This document shows positions 17,207-26,370 of a stretch of 64,000 nucleotides of DNA, piece by piece. The position numbers were made by a program, and so were the translations under genes. This DNA comes from Nodularia sphaerocarpa UHCC 0038 (GTDB lineage Bacteria > Cyanobacteriota > Cyanobacteriia > Cyanobacteriales > Nostocaceae). The notes below the pieces were generated by a model. It did not search any database and was not told the origin of the DNA. It was given only the letters and a program-made list of their open reading frames with translations. The stretch is from NCBI RefSeq assembly GCF_022376295.1, contig NZ_CP060140.1:3166356-3230355 (forward strand), written 5' to 3'. Each line of letters begins with the position of its first letter. Positions within the stretch are counted from its first letter, which is position 1.

Positions 17207-18805
17207 ATGACCAAAGCACCTGTTGCGCCTGTGGTGCTAGTCATTTTAGACGGGTGGGGCTACTGCGAGGAGAAGCGAGGAAACGCAATTGTCGCTGCTA
17301 AAACTCCCATTGTGGAAAGCTTATGGACAGCTTACCCGCACACCCTCATCAGCACATCAGGAAAAGCCGTAGGGTTGCCAGAAGGTCAGATGGGCAACTC
17401 GGAAGTGGGTCATTTGAACATTGGCGCTGGGCGAGTAGTACCTCAAGAATTGGTACGCATCTCAGATGCCGTGGAAGATGGTTCTATCCTCAAAAACCCC
17501 GCACTTGTCAAAATTTGCCAGAAAGTTCGTTCTGGGAATGGCAAGCTGCATCTGGTGGGACTTTGTTCAGAGGGAGGGGTACACTCTCATCTCACCCATC
17601 TTTTCGGACTACTGGATTTAGCCAAGGAACAGGAAATTTCACAAGTGTGTATCCACGCCATTACCGATGGTCGTGATACTGCCCCCACTGAGGGTATAAA
17701 AGCAATCCAGCTATTGCAGGATCAGATAGATGAGAAAGGCGTTGGGCGCATAGTCACCTTAAGCGGTCGTTACTACGCGATGGATCGAGATCACCGTTGG
17801 GATCGGGTGCAACGTGCCTACGACGTGATGACACAAGATACTGCGGTTGATGGTCGTCAGGCTGTGGAAATCTTAGAAGCATCTTATGCTGAAGGTGTGA
17901 AGGATGAGTTTATCAATCCAGTCCGTATTGCCCCTGGCGCGATAGAAGCAGGGGACGGTGTGATATTCTTCAACTTCCGCCCAGACCGCGCTAGACAGTT
18001 GACTCAAGCTTTTGTCAGCCCCCAATTTACAGGCTTTGAAAGAAAGCAAATTCAGCCGTTGTTTTTTGCCAGTTTTACTCAATACGATTCAGAACTACCA
18101 GTAGATGTAGCCTTTGAACCGCAAAATTTGAGTAATATTTTAGGTGAAGTAATTGCTAATCATGGTTTGCAGCAGTTCCGCACGGCTGAGACGGAGAAAT
18201 ACGCCCATGTCACCTATTTCTTTAATGGGGGACTAGAGGAACCTTTACCTGGGGAAGATCGAGAACTCGTAAGTAGTCCAATGGTAGCAACTTACGACAA
18301 AGCCCCTACGATGTCAGCCGAAGCAGTTACAGATGTGGCGATCGCAGCAATCAAAAAGGGTGTGTATACTTTAGTAGTGATTAACTATGCTAACCCAGAC
18401 ATGGTAGGGCATACTGGTCAAATAGAAGCCACGGTGACAGCGATTGAAACTGTGGATAGTTGTTTGGGGAGATTACTCACCAGCATTAGCAAGGCCGGAG
18501 GTACAGCTATGATTACTGCTGACCACGGTAACGCCGAGTATATGCTAGATGAAGAAGGTAATCCCTGGACAGCTCACACGACTAATCCCGTCCCCTTTAT
18601 TTTAGTGGAAGGAGAGACTGTCAAAATCCCTGGACATGGTACAAATGTGGAACTACGCAGCGATGGCAAGTTAGCCGACATTGCACCCACTATACTAGAG
18701 ATTTTACAGCTGCCGCAACCGTCAGAAATGACAGGGCGATCGCTATTGACACCAGCCGGATATGACGTGGAACGCACTCGGACTCCCGTTGAAGCTGGTA
18801 TGTAA
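17207..18805 (+). CDS. gpmI: 2,3-bisphosphoglycerate-independent phosphoglycerate mutase
   Basis: I start at ATG 17207 (MTKAPVAPVVLVILDGWGYC), 532 residues; the open frame extends to 17153 without a good start context. The enzyme interconverts 3- and 2-phosphoglycerate. The phosphatase-like domain has metal-binding Asp15 and the nucleophile Ser65 in GQMGNSEVGHLNIGAGR. The mutase domain has DGRDTAPTEG and GRYYAMDRDHRWDRV. The second metal cluster is in ITADHGNAEYM and AHTTNPVPF. It lies upstream of secG, an order seen in other cyanobacteria. Confidence 0.96.
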   Translation: MTKAPVAPVVLVILDGWGYCEEKRGNAIVAAKTPIVESLWTAYPHTLISTSGKAVGLPEGQMGNSEVGHLNIGAGRVVPQELVRISDAVEDGSILKNPALVKICQKVRSGNGKLHLVGLCSEGGVHSHLTHLFGLLDLAKEQEISQVCIHAITDGRDTAPTEGIKAIQLLQDQIDEKGVGRIVTLSGRYYAMDRDHRWDRVQRAYDVMTQDTAVDGRQAVEILEASYAEGVKDEFINPVRIAPGAIEAGDGVIFFNFRPDRARQLTQAFVSPQFTGFERKQIQPLFFASFTQYDSELPVDVAFEPQNLSNILGEVIANHGLQQFRTAETEKYAHVTYFFNGGLEEPLPGEDRELVSSPMVATYDKAPTMSAEAVTDVAIAAIKKGVYTLVVINYANPDMVGHTGQIEATVTAIETVDSCLGRLLTSISKAGGTAMITADHGNAEYMLDEEGNPWTAHTTNPVPFILVEGETVKIPGHGTNVELRSDGKLADIAPTILEILQLPQPSEMTGRSLLTPAGYDVERTRTPVEAGM

Positions 18806-18812
18806 CATAGCT

Positions 18813-18839
18813 GAGGAGTGAAGAGTCTTTTCACTCCTC
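18813..18839 (+). terminator. Hairpin between gpmI and secG
   Basis: Perfect 10-bp stem GAGGAGTGAA/TTCACTCCTC with a 7-base loop, 8 bp after the gpmI stop. No strong T-run follows, so it may be a weak terminator or an RNA-stability element. Confidence 0.5.
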
Positions 18840-18892
18840 GCTTTCGACTTTTGATCCCAATTTGAAATTTGTTATAAGAGAGATTCTTAACT

Positions 18893-19123
18893 ATGACAGC
18901 TACGACTATTGTGCAAATTGTTTGGGCGCTTTCGGCTTTAGGTGTAATTATTTTAGTGCTGCTACATAGCCCCAAAGGCGATGGAATTGCCATTGGCGGA
19001 CAAACCCAATTATTCAGCAGCACCAAGAGTGCAGAAGACACCTTAAATCGAGTTACCTGGGCGCTGACAGTCATGTTTATGGGTTTAACAGTGGTTTTGA
19101 GTGCCGGTTGGCTACCTAAGTAA
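18893..19123 (+). CDS. secG: Preprotein translocase subunit SecG
   Basis: A 76-residue two-helix membrane protein. Helix 1 is IVQIVWALSALGVIILVLL. The conserved loop is SPKGDGIAIGGQTQLFSSTK, and helix 2 is WALTVMFMGLTVVLSAGW. SecG associates with SecYE and assists SecA-driven translocation. The length and loop sequence are diagnostic. The downstream metalloprotease gene starts 19 bp after its stop. Confidence 0.93.
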   Translation: MTATTIVQIVWALSALGVIILVLLHSPKGDGIAIGGQTQLFSSTKSAEDTLNRVTWALTVMFMGLTVVLSAGWLPK

Positions 19124-19142
19124 AAATAGGGCAAATAGGATA

Positions 19143-19949
19143 ATGGGCAATAAAAATCAATACCCAAAACCTAAAACCCGCCAAAGTTTAAATATACACA
19201 GATTACTAGCAGTTCTAGCCTTATTCATGGGCGCAGGGCTGCTAGTTATTTTTACTAATCTTTCTTCTAGCGCTGTAATACAAACTACCTCTATCTCCCC
19301 ATCTTCCCATCCCCTACCGCCCACACTGGCGCAATGGCAAGATCATACAAACACTGGTGATTACTTTTCCCAAGTGGAAAAAACACAGATAGGTTATTTA
19401 GTCTGGTCGCAATTTCCGGTTAAAGTATACGTAGAGATACCACAAGCAGCGAGTAATACCCAGGCTCAAGCATGGTTTAGCAGTGTCTTAGAGACTGTGC
19501 AAGAGTGGAGTGCTTATTTACCTTTGGTGGTAGTTGAAAAAGCAGATATTGCTGATATTACTATTTTGCGAAAAGCGCCCCCTCTACAATTTTCCCGTGA
19601 TGGTAATTTTCCTCGTGCGCGTTCTGCACAAGCCACTTATGAGTTAGACAACAGCAATAATATTTTATCCCACCGCTTCACCATTTTATTGAGTCCTACG
19701 CAAACAGGTATGTTTCTAAAAGCAGCCTCCCGCCATGAACTCGGTCACGCTTTAGGAATTTGGGGACATAGTGATTTACCAACCGATGCTTTATATTTTT
19801 CCCAAGTCCGCAACCCACCGCCTATTTCTCCCAGAGATGTGAATACTCTGAAGCGGGTTTATGAACAGCCTACGAGTTTGGGATGGTCTGTAGACATCGC
19901 ACACAAAAAAGTAGGGACATTCCAGAGAAAGTCCCTACAAGGGTTTTAA
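19143..19949 (+). CDS. Membrane-anchored or secreted matrixin-like zinc metalloprotease
   Basis: I use ATG 19143, 268 residues, instead of a GTG inside secG. An N-terminal hydrophobic segment (RLLAVLALFMGAGLLVIFTN) is a signal or anchor, so the enzyme should act outside the cytoplasm. The zinc-binding site HELGHALGIWGHS near residue 200 fits the metzincin pattern HExxHxxGxxH. Substrates are unknown. The last residues (KKVGTFQRKSLQGF) are encoded by an inverted repeat GTAGGGAC/GTCCCTAC at about 19911-19938, so the natural C-terminus may have been altered by repeat insertion. Confidence 0.82.
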   Translation: MGNKNQYPKPKTRQSLNIHRLLAVLALFMGAGLLVIFTNLSSSAVIQTTSISPSSHPLPPTLAQWQDHTNTGDYFSQVEKTQIGYLVWSQFPVKVYVEIPQAASNTQAQAWFSSVLETVQEWSAYLPLVVVEKADIADITILRKAPPLQFSRDGNFPRARSAQATYELDNSNNILSHRFTILLSPTQTGMFLKAASRHELGHALGIWGHSDLPTDALYFSQVRNPPPISPRDVNTLKRVYEQPTSLGWSVDIAHKKVGTFQRKSLQGF

Positions 19950-20031
19950 AAAAAGCATATTTAAATGTGGTCGTTCGCCTTGCAAATTTGAGAAATATTG
20001 TATTGGGATAGGCATTACCTACCCTGTCGTA

Positions 20032-21000
20032 TTAAACCCGACGCAGATTTAGTAGTTCTTCAGGAGAAGCCAGCATATCAATAGCTACGAAGAAAATTTT
20101 GCCTTCGGGATTGATTAAGAACCGCCAAGCAATATTCATTCCCACAGTCACACCGAACCAAGGAGTTTGGACAACACCTGTAATTTTCAGTTGCTTAGAA
20201 CCATCAGGCTGATCTTCACAGATACCTTGTTTTGGCATCATGTTCAGTCCTTGGGCTTCTTCGCGCATATATTTGGCGATCGCCTCAGGACCGACAATCG
20301 GTTTTTGGAATGGTGGTTGTAGCGCACCTTCAGCAGTAAACAGACTAATAGCTTTATCAAAGTCGTCAGCATTCATCGCTTCAATATAGCTCAGTACAGC
20401 AGGCTCTGTAACGCCATCAATTTTGACTGAGGAGATAGATGGAGCAGTACGAGCAAATGCAGGTTCCTCAGAGGCTTTAGGATAGCTACTTGGTCCCAAA
20501 TCAGAGGTATCAAATCCCATATTTACTACAGTGTTCCGCAGCACTGTAATTTGCTGACCTGGATCAAGTTTCTTGGTAGCGTCTAGCACTACTTGTACAC
20601 CAGGAGTCATTTGATAACCACTGGGGATAGGAGCAACCACACCCTGCTTCATCAATTCTCCCAACTCGTACCAAAAAGCCAGCTTGGTATTAACACTGAA
20701 AAAGCCATAAGAACGGCTGATGGGAGCGTCAGCACGACTAGCAAGATCCCGCATCACTTGGGTTTGCTCTTCAGGGGACATATTCTTAATTTGGGTCAGC
20801 AAACTTTCTGCTAGTTGCAGACGTGCGGCTCCAGGAGCTGCGGGAGTAATTGTCTTACCCATTTCAGTGTAAGCGTACCAAAGATATGCCAGTTGGTCAT
20901 CCACACCGAGTTGATCGAACAGGGCGATGGTAGCGGGAATCGGGCTGGGAACCTGAGTATTAGAGAAGATATTCTGAGCGGACTGAATAGTTAAAGCCAT
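20032..21000 (-). CDS. Orange carotenoid protein (OCP family)
   Basis: A 322-residue two-domain OCP, the blue-light-activated quencher of phycobilisome excitation; start at ATG 21000 (MALTIQSAQNIF). The N-terminal carotenoid domain keeps Tyr44, Trp110 and Arg155. In the C-terminal NTF2-like domain, the positions equivalent to Tyr201, Glu244, Trp277 and Trp288 of Synechocystis OCP are Tyr205, Glu248, Trp281 and Trp292, so the carotenoid tunnel and interdomain salt bridge look intact. The linker (about 166-190) is roughly four residues longer than in Synechocystis OCP. No frp gene is adjacent, and the divergence suggests OCP2 or OCPX rather than OCP1. Confidence 0.92.
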   Translation of the reverse strand: MALTIQSAQNIFSNTQVPSPIPATIALFDQLGVDDQLAYLWYAYTEMGKTITPAAPGAARLQLAESLLTQIKNMSPEEQTQVMRDLASRADAPISRSYGFFSVNTKLAFWYELGELMKQGVVAPIPSGYQMTPGVQVVLDATKKLDPGQQITVLRNTVVNMGFDTSDLGPSSYPKASEEPAFARTAPSISSVKIDGVTEPAVLSYIEAMNADDFDKAISLFTAEGALQPPFQKPIVGPEAIAKYMREEAQGLNMMPKQGICEDQPDGSKQLKITGVVQTPWFGVTVGMNIAWRFLINPEGKIFFVAIDMLASPEELLNLRRV

Positions 21001-21280
21001 ATTCAAAATTAATCAGAGGTTTAGCTGCTATGTAAACAATTGTAAAATAAATCTTAAACTTTGTAAAGTTATTTAATTAAATCTTGACATCCTCCTGTAA
21101 AAGTAACCTCTCATACAGTATTGCGGGAAAAAACACAATAAATCTAGACGATTAATGAGCGATCGCCTATATGGAGTATATCAATAACTGGTTATTAGTC
21201 ATTAGTCATTGCTCATTAGTTGTTTGGGGTGTATACCTCGCCCCACGGCTACTCCACGCCAGCTATCGTGGGTGTATTAA

Positions 21281-21330
21281 CTAATGACTAATGACTAATG
21301 ACTAATGACTAATGACTAATGACTAATGAC
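21281..21330. repeat. CTAATGA heptamer tandem array
   Basis: Seven contiguous copies of CTAATGA. The same heptamer in inverse sense (TCATTAG) occurs at 1565-1601, 21195-21212 and 25315-25356. It is an STRR-type array just downstream of the glycosyltransferase stop. The flank carries a TCCGCGTAGCGGA palindrome. Confidence 0.9.
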
Positions 21331-21351
21331 TCCGCGTAGCGGATTGATATT

Positions 21352-22509
21352 TCACGCCCTACGACCCAGAGGTACAGGCCACTGTGATAAAACTTCTTTG
21401 TATAATTCTTCTAACTGAGTAATATTTTTACTGAGAGTATAGCGGTCTAATACACGCTGTCTGGCTTTTTGTCCCAGTAAAGTAGTTAACTCAGGATGGT
21501 CTTGAAATAGTGGTAAAAGAGTTCTTAATTGCGATCGCACCGTCTTAGTCTTCAATACTACACCCGCACCTTGCTCTAAAACTTCTCCATCTGCACCCAC
21601 ATCTGTGGCTAAACAAGCTATTCCACAAGACATTGCTTCTAACAAAGACAGAGACAAACCCTCTACCAACGAAGGTAAAATAAATACATCAGCACCCCGT
21701 AATATTTCGATCCGGCGCTGTTCATCAGCCACAAATCCCAACCAAATAATGCCAGACTCTGAACCATAAAATGGTTCCAAAGAAGACTTCAAAGGACCAT
21801 CACCCACAATCAGCAACTTACTCCCAGCCCTCATGTGTGATTGCTTCCAAGCCCGGAGAAGAGATTCTACATTTTTTTCTGGGGCTATGCGACCTTGATA
21901 AACAAACAAACGTTCGGCTTTGAATTCCGCTTTGATTTCCGCCTTAATTTTAGAGTCTCCCGGAGAAAACTTGTCAGTATCAACCCCATTGGGAATTACG
22001 GCAATTTTCTGCTTCTTAACACCCAGACTTGCTAATAACTCGCGCTGAATTTGGGAAAACACAATTACGCGGTCGTAGTTCCCCAAACAAGGTGCGTACA
22101 GTTGATAAGCTAACATCTGTGTTCCGGATATAAATTTTGCTCCCTTCCCCGCAAACGCTGTGTGAAAAGTAGCAATCAGAGGCAAATTCAATTGCTCGCA
22201 GATTTCCGGTAGCATAAAGTCCAGGGGAGATAAACTCAGAGAAGCATGGACTATATCTGGCTGGATTTGCCGTAGTGAATCAGTTAATACCTTGGTGGCT
22301 TTAAAACTTGGAATTGTGTAAACCTGGGATTTATAGATGAAGGGTAGGGAAACTTCTTGGAAATTTGCCCAATTGTCTGGTTCAGATTCTTCTTGGGCGA
22401 AGTGGAGAAAACTAACTTCGTGTTCCCGGTGCAAGGCATTTGTAACTTCTCGACTGTAGGTGACGTTACCACAAAAGGGTGATTTCTTTCCAATCCAGGC
22501 TATACGCAT
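21352..22509 (-). CDS. Glycosyltransferase family 4 (GT-B)
   Basis: A 385-residue GT-B glycosyltransferase. The N-terminal acceptor domain starts MRIAWIGKKSPFCGNVTYSR and contains IVHASLSLSPLDFMLPEI. The C-terminal nucleotide-sugar domain has RLFVYQGRIAPEKNVESLLR and the EX7E-type motif EGLSLSLLEAMSCGIACLAT. It likely transfers a sugar to a lipid or polysaccharide; donor and acceptor cannot be read from the sequence. It is transcribed alone, with a 352-bp upstream gap. Confidence 0.88.
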   Translation of the reverse strand: MRIAWIGKKSPFCGNVTYSREVTNALHREHEVSFLHFAQEESEPDNWANFQEVSLPFIYKSQVYTIPSFKATKVLTDSLRQIQPDIVHASLSLSPLDFMLPEICEQLNLPLIATFHTAFAGKGAKFISGTQMLAYQLYAPCLGNYDRVIVFSQIQRELLASLGVKKQKIAVIPNGVDTDKFSPGDSKIKAEIKAEFKAERLFVYQGRIAPEKNVESLLRAWKQSHMRAGSKLLIVGDGPLKSSLEPFYGSESGIIWLGFVADEQRRIEILRGADVFILPSLVEGLSLSLLEAMSCGIACLATDVGADGEVLEQGAGVVLKTKTVRSQLRTLLPLFQDHPELTTLLGQKARQRVLDRYTLSKNITQLEELYKEVLSQWPVPLGRRA

Positions 22510-22861
22510 TCTTTGTTAGCTATTTTGAAAATCGGGTTTGGCACATCAATTTTTTAGTTGCTTGTCTTTTATCCTGTAGTAACTTTGGGCAGTTTAGGTT
22601 GTATTAAACTCCACATTACTCCAGTCAGTAAGCCAAGCTTTATTATTATTAAACCAGTGTATTGACGGATTTAACCTATAAATATTGAGTTGTGAATAAC
22701 TATATTTTAATAAAAAATTGGTCTTGCTCATATCAAATTGATACTCAGCAAGTCTATGATAGATTTTGGCTGGATTTAGTTTAGCACGAAAGCACAATTT
22801 TTCAGCAAATTGGTGTTGCTAAGAATGTATGGAATTATATCTTCTTTAAGTCTGATAACTC
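22510..22861. other. Intergenic gap with no convincing gene
   Basis: AT-rich spacer upstream of the glycosyltransferase and downstream of the MFS gene. A 67-residue minus-strand open frame at 22594-22797 shows no recognisable motif and no ribosome binding site. It should contain the glycosyltransferase promoter, but no clear hexamers stand out. Confidence 0.5.
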
Positions 22862-24448
22862 CTAATGGGAGTTATAAAAAGTTAATATACCTCCTGAGAA
22901 CACAGTCACAGCTAATACCAAGAAAACTGCTTGTAATCCCATAAAAGTTTCAGCTACGCCGGCTAATGCCAAAGGTAGAGTTAAGGCAATATTAATTACA
23001 TTATTTTGCAGACCAAAGACCTTACCACGCATTTCTGGAGGGGTTTCGGTTTGAATCGCGGTTTGCATCGGGATACCAACTAGCGCCCCAAATATACCCA
23101 ACAAGGCTATTAACAGGAGAATTATCACTAATTGTGTGGTGAATATCGACAGACCAATCAGACATCCTGCCATACCTAAGCAACCGCACAGACTCAGTTC
23201 GGAGTAGGAAAAGCGCTGACCAAACTGACCGAGAATTGTCGCCCCAACCGCCATCCCAATACCACCAAATGCTAGTAAAAAGCCAAACTGAGATGCTTTT
23301 AAATTAGGAATGATTTCTGCCATCCGCACAGCTAAAACAGTTAAGGCGGCGAACACAGAAAACAAAATAGTCAGTTGTAGTAAAGCATTGCGGACACGAG
23401 AATTAGCTTTGAGGTAAGAGAAACCATCGCGCAAATCAGAGAAGACGTGAGGAAATTCTGTGTCCGGGTGGTGGGGTGTTTCTTTGGTCGCCAATAGCAG
23501 TAAAATGAATCCAGCGATCGCATAACTACCACCTACCAAAAGTTCCTTACCTAAGCCATCATTCCCACCGACTTGTAGCCAAAGTGTATCAGCGATCGCC
23601 AACAGAGGTTCCCCAATCGCAAACCCCACAATCACCGAAGCCATCATGGTTGTTGTATACAGAGAATTAGCCGAAAGTAAATGCTGTTCTTCCACAACCA
23701 AAGGAATTGTTGTTTGTTCAGCTGGGGCAAAAAACTGAGTCAGAGTAGAGACGAAAAAAGTCACCCCCAAAATAATCGCAAAACCCACAGGTAACATCCC
23801 ACCAATGGGTTGCCAACCATCAGTTAACCACAACAAAAACGGAATTGACAAAACCAGGATACCGCGCCAAACATTGGTTGTTACCAGTACAGTCTTTTTC
23901 GACCACCGATCCACAAATACACCAGCCACAGAACCAAACAATACAGCCGGAATCGTAAAAGCCATCATTAAAGCTGATACCCAACCGCTAATGCTTTGAT
24001 CACTTCCTTGAAACTGAGTATTAATCAAGCCAATCATCAGCACCAGATATACTTTATCTGCGATTTGGCAGAAAACTTGACCACCCCAGAGAGCCAGAAA
24101 ATTGGGATTTCTTAATACAGGTAAAAACCCCTGCTGTTGACCATTTGCTGATGTTGACACAACATTGGCACCAGACCCATCTAATTTTGGTGATTCTGTT
24201 GCTGACAAACTGCGTCCATTACCGTTGACGACGGCTGCGGATTCTTTGGCGACCTCAGTTTCTGGGATTTCTAATGTCCTATTTTCTTCATTTTGAGAAA
24301 CAGCTTGTTTAGGCTGTTCTGGGCTATTTGTAGACTTAGGAACAGCACTCAAGTGATTCTTGACTGTAGGAGCTGATGCCCTATTCTGTTTTTTGGTATT
24401 TGGTGATAAAGGTAGGATTTTTCTATCCAATTCAGACGGTTGCATCAT
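22862..24448 (-). CDS. MFS-type exporter
   Basis: A 528-residue major facilitator protein starting at ATG 24448 (MMQPSELDRKILPL); the more upstream TTG is unlikely. The first 100 residues are a polar, low-complexity cytoplasmic extension. About 12 membrane helices follow, from NPNFLALWGGQVFCQIADKV. The family motif between helices 2 and 3 appears as GSVAGVFVDRWSKKTVL. It resembles the EntS-like efflux branch; the substrate is unknown. It overlaps recO by 17 bp, so recO and this gene are probably co-transcribed. Confidence 0.85.
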   Translation of the reverse strand: MMQPSELDRKILPLSPNTKKQNRASAPTVKNHLSAVPKSTNSPEQPKQAVSQNEENRTLEIPETEVAKESAAVVNGNGRSLSATESPKLDGSGANVVSTSANGQQQGFLPVLRNPNFLALWGGQVFCQIADKVYLVLMIGLINTQFQGSDQSISGWVSALMMAFTIPAVLFGSVAGVFVDRWSKKTVLVTTNVWRGILVLSIPFLLWLTDGWQPIGGMLPVGFAIILGVTFFVSTLTQFFAPAEQTTIPLVVEEQHLLSANSLYTTTMMASVIVGFAIGEPLLAIADTLWLQVGGNDGLGKELLVGGSYAIAGFILLLLATKETPHHPDTEFPHVFSDLRDGFSYLKANSRVRNALLQLTILFSVFAALTVLAVRMAEIIPNLKASQFGFLLAFGGIGMAVGATILGQFGQRFSYSELSLCGCLGMAGCLIGLSIFTTQLVIILLLIALLGIFGALVGIPMQTAIQTETPPEMRGKVFGLQNNVINIALTLPLALAGVAETFMGLQAVFLVLAVTVFSGGILTFYNSH

Positions 24449-25319
24449 GGTTAGGGGCAAAATAAGAGTCAATCAAGGTAGCAGAGAGAATTGGGCGACC
24501 TAAATGATATTGAGCATACTGGCGCAAAATCTTCTCAACAGATAACCAGCCATAATTTTTGGCAGCATCCATTCGCATTATCTCTGGTTGTGACAGTTGT
24601 TGGAGCATAGATAGTTCTGTAGCATCCAAGCGACAAGAAATTACTGGTATATCTTGGCGGTGAACAACGGTTTGGTAAGCTAAGTTTGGCTGATGGGCTG
24701 ATGGAACCAGACGGGGCTGATCTCTATCTTTACGCAAATTTTCCCAAGCCTGTAAACAGACTGTACCACCAGCCGTAACACTAAATCCCACGCGCCAATT
24801 AGGGTTGGTAAAGTCTGGCTTTAAAGTTTTCTGAGTTAAGCAACAGACTTGTACTTGAGGTGACAACCCTGCTAGAGCAAAAAAATGAAACACTCCATGA
24901 GCTAAGTGAGCATAAATACCAGATGTATCAGTTTTGGGCAATCCTTCCAATCGATGAAGATATTCATTGAGTAACTGATATAGTTCCTCTTGGGGTTGTT
25001 CACTCAAAGCCTGACACAGGACTATTTCGGCTAAATACTGAGCAGCAGCAAGTTTGCCCAAATCTTTAGCCAAATCTGGATAGGTTTTGACAGTTTGTGC
25101 TTGTGTAATTCTATCGAGCGATCGCCCTTTGGCAATCAGTAATTCATTGACCACAAACATACCACTCCTACCACCAAGGCTAGAGTTTTGCTTGCGCGCC
25201 CCTGGTGCAACCGCTCGAATCAAACCGAACTCCCGTGTCAAAATTGTCACTATCCTGTCTGATTCTCCCAGCACTTGGGCTTTGAGATTAATTCCAGTTG
25301 CTTTATAGGTTTTAGTCAT
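24432..25319 (-). CDS. recO: DNA repair protein RecO
   Basis: A 295-residue RecO. The N-terminal OB fold is YKATGINLKAQVLGESDRIV followed by TREFGLIRAVAPGARK. The C-terminal helical region includes the cysteine-bearing VQVCCLTQKTLKPDF. RecO loads RecA onto SSB-coated DNA with RecR. The ATG start falls in the last copy of a TAATGAC heptamer array, so no normal ribosome binding site is present. It follows deoC (95 bp gap) and overlaps the MFS gene. Confidence 0.93.
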   Translation of the reverse strand: MTKTYKATGINLKAQVLGESDRIVTILTREFGLIRAVAPGARKQNSSLGGRSGMFVVNELLIAKGRSLDRITQAQTVKTYPDLAKDLGKLAAAQYLAEIVLCQALSEQPQEELYQLLNEYLHRLEGLPKTDTSGIYAHLAHGVFHFFALAGLSPQVQVCCLTQKTLKPDFTNPNWRVGFSVTAGGTVCLQAWENLRKDRDQPRLVPSAHQPNLAYQTVVHRQDIPVISCRLDATELSMLQQLSQPEIMRMDAAKNYGWLSVEKILRQYAQYHLGRPILSATLIDSYFAPNHDATV

Positions 25320-25356
25320 TAGTCATTAGTCATTAGTCATTAGTCATTAGTCATTA
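25315..25356. repeat. GTCATTA heptamer array at the recO start
   Basis: Six contiguous copies of GTCATTA. On the minus strand the array reads TAATGAC and its last copy supplies the recO start codon. It is the same repeat as at 21281-21330. Confidence 0.9.
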
Positions 25357-25414
25357 GTCAATGGTTATTCTTTGAGAACAAACAACCCATGACAAAAGAC
25401 GAAAAAAGCCATGA

Positions 25415-26089
25415 CTATTCACCCTTATTCAGGTTATCGCGCTGGCGGAGCAAATCAATACTCCGAGACGTACCTAATCTAGTAGCACCGGCTAGAATTA
25501 GCTCTATGGCTTCATTGTAAGTGCGAATACCTCCAGAAGCTTTAATTCCCAAGCTGTCTTTAGTAATTTCCTTCAACAGCCGCACATCCGCCAGAGTCGC
25601 ACCGCCATTCCAACCTGTACTGGTTTTTAAGAAAGCCGCACCTGCTTCCATAGATACTTCCGCAGCCAATCTTTTCTCAGCATCAGTCAGTAGATTAGTT
25701 TCCAAAATTACCTTGACAATTTGCCCAGTTTCCTCACAGATTTCTGCAATTTCGCGATGAACTGCTTCAGTTTTGCCCGCCTTTAACCAACCTAAATTGA
25801 TTACCACATCCAGCTCAGTCGCACCATTTTCCGCAGCTTCCTGAGCCTCATACAGCTTAACGGCGGAAGTTGTCGCCCCCATAGGAAAGCCAATCACCGT
25901 ACAAACTTGAGGCTTTTTACCGTGGAGGAGTTCTGCTGCTTGCTTCACATAAGATGGATGAAGACAAACCGCCGCAAAATTAAATCTGTCTGCTTCTTCA
26001 CACCATTGCTCAACCTGCTCTGGAGTAGCCGTTGGCATCAGCAGAGAATGATCGATAAATGGCGCAATATCAATATAGTCTGCTGCCAT
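25415..26089 (-). CDS. deoC: Deoxyribose-phosphate aldolase
   Basis: A 224-residue class I aldolase (TIM barrel) cleaving 2-deoxyribose 5-phosphate to acetaldehyde and glyceraldehyde 3-phosphate. Visible motifs are FIDHSLLMPTATPEQV, CTVIGFPMGATTSAVK, the Schiff-base lysine in AAFLKTSTGW, and GIKASGGIRTYNEAIELI. The length is normal. It lies upstream of recO on the same strand, a neighbourhood seen in other cyanobacteria. Confidence 0.95.
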   Translation of the reverse strand: MAADYIDIAPFIDHSLLMPTATPEQVEQWCEEADRFNFAAVCLHPSYVKQAAELLHGKKPQVCTVIGFPMGATTSAVKLYEAQEAAENGATELDVVINLGWLKAGKTEAVHREIAEICEETGQIVKVILETNLLTDAEKRLAAEVSMEAGAAFLKTSTGWNGGATLADVRLLKEITKDSLGIKASGGIRTYNEAIELILAGATRLGTSRSIDLLRQRDNLNKGE

Positions 26090-26270
26090 CGTGTTTTTTA
26101 CCAGTGATTGATTATTAAAGTTTATAAAAAATTAAGACATTTCTTAATATATATATTTAAACACATATCTTCTGGGTTGAACCTGAAAATCACCTGCTGA
26201 CCTAGTTTTCTCTACCAACCTATAAGTATCTGTCAGGAAGATAAATTAAACGCCCCGCCCTAGACGCAAG

Positions 26271-26370
26271 TCAAACTCCCCCTATCCTTACTTTCGCGTA
26301 GCGTCTCCCTCTTCTCCCAAAGGGAGAGGCTAACGCCAAGGGAGAACGAGAGGGGCTGGGGGTGAGGTTG
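26271..26370. repeat. Dispersed GC-rich palindromic repeat fused to the methyltransferase end
   Basis: Contains TCGCGTAGCGTCTCCCTC, the hairpin CTCCCAAAGGGAG and GAGAGGGGCTGGGGGTGAGG, a widespread cyanobacterial intergenic repeat. Here it forms the 3' end of the methyltransferase reading frame. Confidence 0.65.

Noticed and set aside
17323..17676. Plus-strand open frame of 117 codons
   Set aside because: Lies entirely inside gpmI in another frame; the gpmI frame carries all catalytic motifs.
22594..22797. Minus-strand open frame of 67 codons in the glycosyltransferase-MFS gap
   Set aside because: AT-rich, no start context and no similarity I can recognise; more likely chance.
24449..24472. 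TTG start extending the MFS protein by 8 residues
   Set aside because: A paired ATG follows at 24448/24445, and the extension only increases overlap with recO.
21281..25360. Heptamer arrays considered as CRISPR-like repeats
   Set aside because: Units are contiguous 7-mers with no unique spacers and there are no cas genes; these are STRR-type tandem repeats.
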